Assembly (NCBI GenBank): GCA_954871525.1
Contig: OX940865.1
Coordinates: forward strand, 12,414,606 to 12,478,605
Length of the DNA: 64,000 nt
Source of the DNA: Parietaria judaica
Taxonomy: Eukaryota; Streptophyta; Magnoliopsida; Rosales; Urticaceae
Reading direction: 5' to 3'
In this document: positions 1 through 10,303 of the stretch, one piece after another
Layout: each line of letters opens with the position of its first letter
Position numbering within the stretch: position 1 is the first letter of the stretch
Position numbers and translations under genes: made by a program
The notes under the pieces: generated by a model
What the model was told of the DNA's origin: nothing
Seen by the model: only the letters and a program-made list of their open reading frames with translations
Database searches by the model: none

Positions 1-2573
1 CGTGACGTGTCAAGACTTTTTTTTTTCTTCTTTTTGAAATAATTTTAGTTGAATAAATTCTCGAATAATGAATGATTCATAAATCACAGTTTCAGAGAAA
101 AAGAGAATACAAGAACATGCACCGACACTGCCACGTACGGAACTACACGTGAGCGTGTTTGCTATGTTTTTTTTATAAAGAAAATGTTATGTTTTACACA
201 TTTAATAAAAAATATCGAATGTTCATTAATCGTGTAAAATTTTATTAGTTAATGTGAAAGATAAATTAATATTTCAACGAGTAATTTGCAAAAATAATAT
301 TGAAGCTTAAACAGTATGTAGTTATGGTGTTAAAGATCATTTTTTATTTTTATTTTTAGTTGTATATTGATTTTGCTGTTTAGTGATTAATTATTGATTA
401 TTTTTGTTCTCGAAGAATACTGTACATTAGTATCTACTTTGTCATAATTTTTTAATTACCTCTATGTTATTTTATTTCCAAATAATTTAGATATTTTTAC
501 GTTAATAATCCTTTTATTCAATATAGCTCTGCACTTTCAAATTTTATCTTTATCTAGATCTCAATTTAATATGTGTTTCCTTATTTGTCTTTAAATTTGA
601 TTTTTTTTTATCTCTATTTAATTTTTCATGAGTAACACGATAAATTTCTAGAAAGTTAAAATGAGTACAAAATCCATAAAGATAAAATACAAAAGTATAA
701 GGTGTTACTAGGGTTAGTTGTGTCGCATAGCTGAAGTGTTTTTTCAATAACAAGTATATCAAAGTTGTCACAACACAAACTACGGATTTATATGGGAGGT
801 TGTTATCACAAACTACGGATTTATAGTTGGAAAGGTAATTAGAAATAGATCTACAATTTTATAATTTTATGTTTAATCATAATGTTTTTTTAATATGAAA
901 TCCTCAACAACTATTTTTCATTATATATTAATACTCAATTTTACGTTTCAGTATATATTTTGATTTTTTTGGCCTTTATTTGTCAGAATGTAAAATAACA
1001 AAGTTGTAGATCTGTCTTTTGACTTTTCGATTATAGATCGTTTGTAAAATTTAGAAAAAAAAGAGAGAGTGGATTATGATAAAAATACAAAACTATATAA
1101 ATTGATTTCGAACGGGTATCAATTTTTTAAAGCATATATATTGACTAGGGTATTTTGGTGTATAATCCATAACATCACTAGTTTTTGAATTTAGAAACAT
1201 TATACACTATTTCCGGATTTTTTATTATTTGTAGTACTAGTTAATGAAAATATCTATCCTTTTTAAAAACATAATTGAATAAAACTATTAGTATAAAACT
1301 TTCTAATCATAAATATTTAATGCTATAAAATAAAAAGTCAAACCCAATGTGGCCAACACTGCAAAAAAATTAAATTTGCATTGCCTATATTTTTTGAATT
1401 ACTAAAATTTGGCCAAACAAATCTCTATCTCCTACACTTTTGCGTCACATTCGAGTTCTCTTCAATCAATTGCTCTACGGATTTGGGGCCATATACTTTT
1501 AATTCACCGACAAAAATATGTAACCCTCAATTTCGTCCATAAAAAAAAAAATCATGTTATTATATTTCAAGACTAATTCCATCAATAGTATGGTTAAGGA
1601 GTACTTTGATTAACAGCAAAAAATGCCCAAAAGCGTATTAGCTGAGAAAGTGGTTGCTTTGTCTTTATAATCACTGTTATTATTCTCAATATGAAAGCTA
1701 TTTTATGTATGGATATAAAGTCTGAAAGCAGACAGATCGTCTAGTAGGAGTTGTCAATGGTCCCAAGTTTATAAAGAGCATCTGAATTATTAGACCACTT
1801 TAGTCAATCATTTTGGCATTTCAACACTGAATTTGTGATGATTGAAAGTTGAAACCACGAGTCTCTCTTGAAATTGGGTTTTAATCCAATCCTTAAAAAA
1901 AAAAACTCATGACCAGTAGTCCAATCTCTCATCTCATCAAGAATTTAAAGTATTCGGTTATATTCAATTTTTAATACAAATTACTAATTGAATAAATTTA
2001 GCTGAAATTTCATATAAGTTTGTATTAAAAATCAAATACTCATACTATTTTTTTTTCTCTTCTTACTTAAACTCACTCGCACTTCCTCTTATGAAATCAG
2101 CATTAATAAAGCAACATAGTAAAATTCAACATATTAAAATAAAGGAATTAATTAAATGATTTATTCTAATTTAGCTTTTACACCGGTGGTTAAGTTGGGC
2201 ACTTGATACGCGTAACTCCTACACGTCCAGCACCCCAATGCGAGTGCCGGTTCGCGTACCTACGCCACCTCGCTGTGGCGACGCACATTCCACGCGAAGC
2301 GACGCATTCGTGACGTACTCTGCGTTGACGCGTGGTAGAGGAAGGCAGCCAAGCAGCAACTCGCAAGCAAGCAACACACGACGGAGTAAAAACTTGCTTT
2401 TTTACCAATATTCTTCTGCGGCATTAATAGATACACTAATTATTTTATTCATTTTTATCTAATATTGTTCAACTTTAATTATTTCGCTACTTTTTATCCG
2501 AAATTCAACTATATGATATCATACATTAATTACTTCCCTCTCTTGAATTCAATATTTTTTTTAACAGTTTAAT
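1..2573. other. AT-rich intergenic DNA
   Basis: No coding exon, RNA gene or clear transposon end was recognised. The stretch is strongly AT-rich with many poly-A/T runs. A short direct duplication of a 'cacaaactacggatttata' motif occurs near 771-825. The only compositional break is a GC- and CpG-rich block at about 2180-2400 (see findings). Confidence 0.6.
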
Positions 2574-2578
2574 CCTCT

Positions 2579-4269
2579 TGTTGATGCCGTTTTTTGGATC
2601 AAACACTGTTGAGGCCCAAGTTGTGGATTTGGGTCTGGCCCAATGTCGTTTGCTGACGTGGCGGGCTTTTTTGGTAGACTTCTGCGTGGGCCTTGATCGG
2701 CCTTTGTTACGGGGATGACAGATTTGCTGTCAATGATAGTTCCCTCCGACCCCCGCTGACTTTGGGATGATTGCCCTTCTAACGACGGAGTGAGTTTTTA
2801 ATTGGCCGATTCGGGGACTCTGAGTGGGCGTCCCTGGATTTTTCTTGGATTGAAGGTCTCGTGGCCGTTCAGGGTCCGAAGCGATCGGGGTGGCTCGCTA
2901 CCTGTTACCGCAGAGTCTGGAGATGGCCAGGCCGGGTTTTATACAGGGCCTGTTACCGCAGAGCCTGGAATTGACCAGGCTGGGTTTTGTACAGGGCCTG
3001 TTACCGCAGAACCTGGGGATGTCCAGACCGGGTTTTGTACAGGTTCGGAGTCCACGCGGATCGGGAGTACCAGTGAACGGGGGAGTGCATTCGTCCAATA
3101 CGTAGATCCAGAGGTTCCTCTCAGGGTGATCCCTCGGTCGTCCGGATCTTAGAGGGAATTTCTCAGACCTGTCCCTACGACCTGAATAGTGGGCCCCTGT
3201 CACTTGTCCCCAGACTATCCCAGCAGCCGTATAATAGACTGGAGATAGGCTGGACACAATGTGGAACGGAGCCTATCAGGCGGGTCGGGGCCTTATGAAA
3301 ATTCCTCCAGGGCTTCCGCTTTTATGAACTATCTCACTTCTCCGAGCCTGAAAAAGGTAACACCCGTGGTCAGGGGAAACAGGGGGGGGGTACCCCCTGA
3401 TTCACCTCCGACGCTCAACATTAGTATAATATTCGAGGGGAGGCGAGTATATCGGGGGTAGAGAGAGAGAGAAAACTCGAGTCGAGAAGGTTCGAATGAG
3501 TTACCGTTTCAACTGAACTGAGCTTCTATTTATAGTAGGGTCCAGGGGCCCGATCGCAGTAAAATATTGTCCAGGGGGGGTCCCGGACAGTTTTATAATT
3601 GCATTTCGGTCCCTGGAAAAGATGGTCCGATCCCGGCCGTCCGCGAGAGATCGGACGGCCTGCAAGCCCCCGAGGGGGGCCCGCTTTGTGTGAGGCCGAT
3701 GGGCAGGGTTAATCCCTGTCCTACACGTGGCCGCGGGGGCCCGCCCCAGCAAGTGGGCAGGCGCTGCTCCCCGCGCACCTTCATCAGGCCCATCGGGGCC
3801 CTTCGTGCGTCTGCACGAGGACCGAGGCCCGCGCAAGGGTGAGATCACGCTATTTGGCGTGATCGTGTGCGTGCTGCCCCCAAGTGGGGGGCTGAGGAGA
3901 CCCCGAGTGGGGCCCGCGGGCCGGTGGTGGCGCAGGGTGCCGCCACGTGTCGTGGCCCTGACAGCCGCCGCCCCTGTGGGTCCCGCGGGTGTTTCCTCGG
4001 TCGTTTTTGCTCCCGAGCGCGTCCCGTGTCCGTTTTTCCCAAATTTTATGTCGTTTTTGGGGTTTTTCATATTTTTACGAACACCGGGACACTTTGTTTT
4101 TCGAAAACGGGCCTCCGGAGGGAGTTTTGGGTTTTGAAATTGATTTAATTAATTCATAATCTTAATTAAAAGATTAATCGAAATAACTAATTAATAAACG
4201 GAATTTATTGAGATAATTTCCGTTTAATTAATTTGTTTATAAAAATCAATCCCGTTTTTACCCGTAACA
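2579..4269 (-). repeat. 3' LTR of the Tat-type element (left copy)
   Basis: It matches 16262-17951 almost base for base. It contains a 48-bp unit repeated three times at 2901-3044, each unit starting CCTGTTACCG. It carries a minus-strand TATA motif (CTATAAATAG) at 3535-3526, a GC-rich segment at 3540-4030, and an AT-rich end with a stem-loop whose arms are AAACGGAA and TTCCGTTT at about 4196-4227. Confidence 0.96.
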
Positions 4270-4285
4270 TTAACCCCCCAGTTTT
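4270..4285 (-). other. 3' polypurine tract
   Basis: On the minus strand the sequence AAAACTGGGGGGTTAA abuts the LTR terminus TGTTACGGG. This is the expected position for priming plus-strand DNA synthesis. Confidence 0.85.
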
Positions 4286-4314
4286 ACGGAAGTTCGTGAT
4301 TCCCGTGAAACTTC

Positions 4315-4321
4315 TATAAAT
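4315..4321 (+). promoter_or_regulatory. Candidate TATA box for the antisense gene
   Basis: TATAAAT lies 46 bases inside the element from the left LTR and reads toward the antisense coding region, whose first ATG is at 4495. A start site near 4345 would give a 150-base leader. Another TATA-like stretch, TATAAAAA, lies in the LTR at about 4239. Promoter use is inferred from position only. Confidence 0.45.
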
Positions 4322-4494
4322 TCGAGGTGGGCCCTTTCATTTTCTCATTTCCGAGGCGAGACGAGATCTGCGGTTTTACTCGAAGTAAGTCTTTCAGACC
4401 TGAGTAACTTTTTGTTTTGTTACCCTTTTCACGCACCGTTTTTTCCGGAGTGTTGCGCTTTTAGTGGTCTTTGTCGCAGCTCGATTTTTATAAC

Positions 4495-7400
4495 ATGCCC
4501 TTCGGATCGATTTTTGTAAAAATCGAGTGGAAGTCGAGTTGGTTCGAGAAAAAACCGTCTTCGAACTTCTCTCTGGCTCTCATGGGGAACCAGACCGACG
4601 CCACAGCCGCCCAGCCAGCGTCCACCGTCGCCGGAGAAGACCCTCGTCGGGGTCATCCGAGTCCGGCGAGGCCAGTGGAGGAGGAGGGCAGCGGTGGCTG
4701 CGAGGAGGAGCAGGGAGCCGCGGGCTCGCCTGCGCGGGCGATTGGCGAGGCCAGCCAAGCCCTAGGCGGTGCCGCGCGGCTCGCCGTCGACGGAGGAGGG
4801 CCCCGCGAGGTCCGGGGGGCCGCTGCGAGTCCGTCGGTGCCGGTGGCACTCGGTGGTGAGGCCGGTGGAGAGCGGGCGGAGTTGCACCTCCCGCGGGTTC
4901 TAGGCGAGGTCGAGCTCGCTTTCGCCGGCGCGGAGGAGCCCGCCGTCGCCGGAGGCAGTCCGCACGAGGCTCGGGGGGTCCGGGCGACTTTGTCTGAGTG
5001 GTCGCCTGGAGCCGAGGCGGCCGGTGGCGGTCGGGCTGGGCCGAGCTCCTCGCGCGGGTCGTGCGAGTCCGAGCTTGCCCTTGTCGGAGCGGATCTCGCC
5101 GCCGTGGCTGGCGCGAGGTCCTCCGAGGGTCGAGGGGTTCCGGCGACCCCGTCTGCGGGTTCGCCGCCCGCGTGCGCCGTTGGGGGAAGTCGGTCGGCGT
5201 CGGTTCCCTCGCGGGCTTCCGACGCGGCCGACGAAGGCACGGCGGGGCCTCCCCTTGCCGGGGTTGGTTCTGTCGTGATTCGGGAGGCCCGGGTGATCCG
5301 ATTGGGAGCGGCGAGGAGTTGCTCCGATGCCGGAGGGGGCGAGGGGGCCCCGAGCGGGTCCGATGAGGGCGAGGCCGCCCGAGGTGGGACCCGACGGTCC
5401 ATTCCCGCCGATGTCCGCCTCCCCGAGGTCCGGGGAGGCGGCGTGACTTGGTCCGTGGTGAGGCCACCCTCTGGGAGGGTGGCCGATGGTCGTGGTGTCG
5501 AGGTTCCCTCTTCGGGAGCCATCGGTCCCGCCGGGCTCCCCGTGGGCCCAAACTTTTTCAGTTTGGGTTCCGGGCGAGTTTCTGTTAGTGAGGGCGCGTT
5601 GATTCTATTTCCCCCTTTTTCAGGTGGGGTTCGCGCCTTGATTCTTGGTCCGGGTGCAGAATTCGAAATTTCTGCTCCGAAAATATCCCGGGATTTTTCA
5701 GTTTCCGGGTGGGCCAGGCCTTCGGCGCTAGCCTCTTCGGCTGGCGTTGGCGGGCCATCTTCTTCTCCTCTCGGCGGGGCTCCGAGAGGGCATTCTTCAT
5801 TGTTGTTTCCGGCGGCGGAGCCGGATACCCGTCTGGTTGGTGCAGGTACCCGCCCTATGGCCGTTGGCGCGAGCAGATCGCGTCATAGAGCCGTCATAGC
5901 AGGTGGGTCATGTCCGATTTTTCATCGGAATGTGGGGAGGTGGGTCGATCCTGATCAGGAGGCTCCTACCCGGTTTTGGTTTGATCCGCCTTTGGATTGC
6001 TCGGATATCGATGTTCCGAGCGTCGTTTCCCCCGATGATCTGGCGGAATTCTATCGGGATGAGGAGCTGGCCCCTGTCGAGGGCGTTTGTGCGCCGTCGG
6101 AGGGTTCATTGCCCAGCCGTCCTCCCGACGGGATGGTGGCGGTGCCTTTGGAGAGCATTCGCCTTGGATTTACCCTCCCAGTCCCTCCATTGCTGGAGGA
6201 TATTTTGATCCGCACCGGCTTGCATCCGATCCAGCTCGGCCCGGATGCTTGCCGGTTTATTGCCGGGTGTTACTCGATGTGGCGGGAGGAACGTGGTCGC
6301 GCCCTTTCGGCTGACCAGCTTTTTCAGTTCTTCATGCTCCGCCTCTATTGGGGTACGCGGGGTCTCGAAAACTGGTGTGTCCTGGATTCTGATCAGGGCG
6401 TTGGCGTTGCTGGCCTTCATCAGTATTCGGACCCTGACTGGCATAGTCGCTGGGTGTGGGTCCCGTGCGGTCTTTTGGGGTCTGTTCCCCAGCGCCTAGT
6501 TCCGCCCCCGGTTCGTTCCCGCCCGACTTTCGGGAGTTTTGACTTCGGCAGCCTTTTTATGGCAAGGTTGTTGACTCCCGAGTATTTCGCTCCGTTTCTG
6601 GAGCGGTCGGCGTGGGTTTCGTCGGGGTGGCTTCCGGCCAATCGTTTGTCGGTACCGCGCTGGGCTTCTCTGGAGGGGCCCCAGTCTTTTCACGGTTTCT
6701 TTTTTACTTCGCTGGTTGCTTTGTAACTTGATTCGTTTTGCTTCTAACTCTGTTTTTGCTTTCTGCAGGTATGGCTGGAGAAGACAACACGGGCGACTCT
6801 GGGAGGACCGTCTCTGGGGTTTTGGTGCGCCGAACTCGTCGGCCGGCGCGGGCCACTGGGGATGATGAGGAGCGACGTCGGTGAGGGGGACCCATTCCCG
6901 GGGGAAAGCCCCGAGTACTGCCGCGGGTGCGTCGTCGTCGCATGCGGCGGTTCACGAGTCCTCCATTTTCGACTATGCTCCTCCATTCGGGGAGCTTGAC
7001 GTGGCCGGGCAGACTCTGCCCCCGGTATTTTCTGCTTCTCTGCACGACTTGTTCAGTCGCTCTCGTCTTTTTGTTTTGGCTCATCCTCCTTTGTCTTTTT
7101 GCAGGTACCCTCGGTGTTTCCTCCCAGCGGCACCGAGTTTCCGGTTCCACCCCGAGATCTCCGGGTGGATGCCGTGTATATGCAGGAGATTGCTTCTCTT
7201 CGCGCCCGGAACGCTTCCCTGGAACGCGAGAACCAGGAGTATCGGTCCAGAGCCGAGATCTCACAGGGCGGGATGACAACTGCCCTTCGCTTGCTTCATG
7301 AGGCTCAGGAGACTCGGGAGCGATTGGCGGGCCAGCTGGCTCGTGGCTCCGTGGAGTATCACTGGACGGCTTCCGCGCTTGTCTCAACGCGGAGTCGTAT

Positions 7401-7752
7401 CGCAGCGCTGGAGGCCGAGCTTCGGGACACGCGGAGCAGCATGTCGGAGGTTGCAGACACCCGTTTCTGGGAGGGCTTCGTCTCTGTCTTCATCTCCTTG
7501 GCGATGTCCAACCAAGGAGTCCCGCTCTCTGTTGCCTTCCTGACGGAGCAGTACCAGCTCCCGGCTCATGTTAGGGCGACATTAGAGCCCTATGTGGCGG
7601 CGATTCCGGCTCCTCCTCCGGCGGTCCATCCCGATCCTCTGACAGCGCTGGCGGGGTTTGGAGATCCCGCCGCCGGCTACATAGGTGCTTATGATGCCAC
7701 TGGTAGCAGCACGGGCGACTTCCCGCACTTTGGGGGCCACGGAGTAGAGTAG
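4495..7752 (+). CDS. Antisense accessory gene of the Tat-type element (putative gypsy-type transposon domain, coiled coil)
   Basis: This gene runs opposite to gag-pol. Exon 1 (4495 to about 6694) has an Ala/Gly/Pro/Arg-rich low-complexity N-terminus. From about residue 545 it has a conserved-looking domain (GFTLPVPPLLEDIL, CRFIAGCYSMWREE, DQLFQFFMLR) that resembles by eye the plant 'putative gypsy type transposon' domain (Pfam Transposase_28). Acceptors TTCTGCAG at 6768 and TTTTTGCAG at 7104 with donors near 6695 and 7025 give introns of about 74 and 80 bp that keep phase. Exon 3 (7105-7752) encodes a coiled coil (EIASLRARNASLERENQEY). ATG 4582 (MGNQTDAT) is an alternative start in better context. 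The middle exon needs a frame change near 6880 at GTCGGTGAGG, so this copy may be frameshifted. Antisense ORFs are known in Tat elements such as Grande; their function is not known to me. Confidence 0.6.
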
Positions 7753-8195
7753 CGCTTTTCTTTGTACTTTTTCTTTTCGGAGTTTTGTAGTCTTCACCGC
7801 CTGTTGTGGGGTTTTGACTGACGCTTTCTGGGCACGGCTTTGTATATATCTGACTTTAGTTGCCATTTTGTATATCACGTCTTTTCGTGCCTCGATTGAG
7901 GTTGCGCCGGCTTTATTTCGTTGTTCGCGTTGGTTTCCGCTTTTCTCGGTTTTACCCATTCTTTCTTTTACTGCAGGTATCTACTATCCCAGGCGGTTCG
8001 TCTCGGCTTCTGATTCTTACATTGGTGGTGGATTTGACATGTCTGACGTACTTTGCGCCTTTCGAGATAGATTTTCGACCCTCCGGGCTTTGTTGAGCTT
8101 TCTTCGGGGCGGTCTTTATCCGGTTTTCTGCCTGAGCTGTGTCTCCGACTTTGTTTTTAGATGCCTGAGCAGGTGAGGTTGGGTTCCCGGTCTTG
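7753..8195 (+). other. 3' flank of the antisense gene
   Basis: GC-moderate, T-rich sequence follows the antisense stop. A further acceptor-like TTTTACTGCAG at 7978 suggests another spliced or untranslated exon, but no conserved coding frame was recognised. Confidence 0.4.
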
Positions 8196-9862
8196 CCGGG
8201 GCTTTGTGCCGTGAGGATGCTTGTGAGGCGTTTGGCTTCCCGAAGTTGGCGCCTGGGAGGGCGGCTTACTGTCTCGGGTGCCGAGGTCCGTGCCTGGGAG
8301 GGCGGCTTACAGTTTCGGACTTAGGTTGCCTGAACAAGCGGGACCGAGGTCCGGGCTTTGTTAGGGCTTTGCTGTCTGGAGGACGCTTGTGAGGCGTTTG
8401 GCTTCCCGAAGTTGTCACCTGGGAGGGCGGCTTACTGTCTCGGGTGCCGAGGTCAGCGCCCGGGAAGGCGGCTTACAGCTTCGGACTTTAGGTTGCCTGA
8501 ACAAGCGGGATCGAGGTCCGGGCTTTTCTAGGACTTGTTGCCCGGAGGACGCTTGTGAGGCGTTTGGCTTCCCGAAGTTGGCACCTGGGAGGGCGGCTTA
8601 CTGTCTCGGGTGCCGAGGTCAGCGCCTAGGAGGGCAGCTTACAGTTTCGGACTTAGTTGCCTGAACAAGCGGGACCGAGGTCCGGGCTTTGTTAGGGCCT
8701 TTTTTGCCTGGAGGACGCTTGTGAGGCGTTTGGCTTCCCGAAGTTGGCACCTGCGAGGGCGGCTTACTGTCTCGGGTGCCGAGGTCAGCGCCTGGGAGGG
8801 CGGCTTACAGTTACGGTCTTAGTTGCCTGACAAGCGGGACCGAGGTCCGGGCTTTGTTAGGGCCTTTTTTGCCTGGAGGACGCTTGTGAGGCGTTTGGCT
8901 TCCCGAAGTTGGCACCTGGGAGGGCGGCTTACTGTCTCGGGTGCCGAGGTCAGCGCCTGGGAGGGCGGCTTACAGTTTCGGACTTAGTTGCCTGAACAAG
9001 CGGGACCGAGGTCCGGGCTTTGTTAGGGCCTTTTTTGCCTGGAGGACGCTTGTGAGGCGTTTGGCTTCCCGAAGTTGGCACTTGGGAGGGCGGCTTACTG
9101 TCTCGGGTGCCGAGGTCAGCGCCTGGGAGGGCGGCTTACAGTTTCGGACTTAGTTGCCTGAACAAGCGGGACCGAGGTCCGGGCTTTGTTAGGGCCTTTT
9201 TTGCCTGGAGGACGCTTGTGAGGCGTTTGGCTTCCCGAAGTTGGCACCTGGGAGGGCGGCTTACTGTCTCGGGTGCCGAGGTCAGCGCCCGGGAAGGCGG
9301 CTTACAGCTTCGGACTTTAGGTTGCCTGAACAAGCGGGATCGAGGTCCGGGCTTTTCTAGGACTTGTTGCCCGGAGGACGCTTGTGAGGCGTTTGGCTTC
9401 CCGAAGTTGGCACCTGGGAGGGCGGCTTACTGTCTCGGGTGCCGAGGTCAGCGCCTGGGAGGGCGGCTTACAGTTTCGGACTTAGTTGCCTGAACAAGCG
9501 GGACCGAGGTCCGGGCTTTGTTAGGGCCTTTTTTGCCTGGAGGACGCTTGTGAGGCGTTTGGCTTCCCGAAGTTGGCACCTGGGAGGGCGGCTTACTGTC
9601 TCGGGTGCCGAGGTCAGCGCCTAGGAGGGCGGCTTACAGTTTCGGACTTAGTTGCCTGAACAAGCGGGACCGAGGTCCGGGCTTTGTTAGGGCCTTTTTT
9701 GCCTGGAGGACGCTTGTGAGGCGTTTGGCTTCCCGAAGTTGGCACTTGGGAGGGCGGCTTACTGTCTCGGGTGCCGAGGTCAGCGCCTGGGAGGGCGGCT
9801 TATAGTTTCGGACTTAGTTGCCTGAACAAGCGGGACCGAGGTCCGGGCTTTGTTAAGACTCT
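8196..9862. repeat. Tandem array, ten copies of a ~166-bp unit
   Basis: The marker TTGTGAGGCGTTTGGCTTCC begins copies at 8221, 8387, 8553, 8719, 8883, 9050, 9216, 9382, 9548 and 9714, so the period is 164-167 bp. Each unit contains two half-related segments with GGGAGGGCGGCTTAC, suggesting an older internal duplication. The copies are nearly identical, with shared variants between non-adjacent units. Long open frames across the array arise only because the period leaves frames open. The array lies between the antisense gene and pol, the hypervariable position where Tat/Ogre elements are known to carry tandem repeats. Confidence 0.95.
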
Positions 9863-9864
9863 CC

Positions 9865-10303
9865 GTATAGTTTTTTTTTTTTTTTTTTTGTATGTCTCTT
9901 TGCCTATTCCCGTTAACCCCCCAGTTTTTGAGTAATCCGTTAGGGTTGGGAAAAAAACTATACAAGTAGAGACATATGTGATAGTCGAAATGACAATTTT
10001 CTATTGATTTGGCACTTCTTGTGGTGCCTTCTTTTACATAGACTGGTACATCGGAGCTATTTCCGGACCGATTGGGGTTTTTGCGGCGGAGACGATGGTG
10101 TCGAGCGTGTTCCCTGTGAGCTTTTCTGCTTGTGTTGGAGCCTTTTGTTTTTGTTTTTTCTTAGCCTCAACCTGGATCGGAACATTCCAGGGAAGATTTT
10201 CCCTAGACTGGTCGGTCTCCCGGTCGTTGCTTAGTTCGTTTGGCTCCGTACTTCGCAGGTTTTTTGCTCCGGGTGTACGACTCGTTTCTCGTCTCGCGCC
10301 GGC
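9865..10303 (-). other. Region between pol stop and internal PPT
   Basis: No coding region was recognised. It holds a run of about 20 T at 9871-9890, the internal PPT-like site, and a run of unremarkable sequence up to the pol stop codon at 10304. Confidence 0.6.
9913..9928 (-). other. Internal second polypurine-tract-like site
   Basis: The 16 bases TTAACCCCCCAGTTTT are identical to those at 4270-4285, which is the 3' PPT immediately next to the LTR. This copy lies about 390 bp downstream of the pol stop on the element's coding strand, so the element has two PPT-like sites 5.6 kb apart. Confidence 0.7.

Noticed and set aside
2802..4148. Several open frames on both strands in the left LTR, repeated at 16485-17819
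   Set aside because: They are duplicated in both LTRs, overlap on opposite strands, show no domains and follow from GC-rich sequence. They are not genes.
4580..5551. Long minus-strand frames opposite the antisense accessory gene
   Set aside because: They are proline/arginine-rich shadows of a GC-rich coding exon on the other strand with no recognisable motif.
8204..9805. A series of 60-130-residue frames with near-identical proteins
   Set aside because: They are translations of the 166-bp tandem repeat; the period simply leaves a frame open.
8196..9862. CRISPR-like regular spacing
   Set aside because: The repeats are contiguous 166-bp units without unique spacers, in a plant retrotransposon. 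This is a tandem array, not CRISPR.
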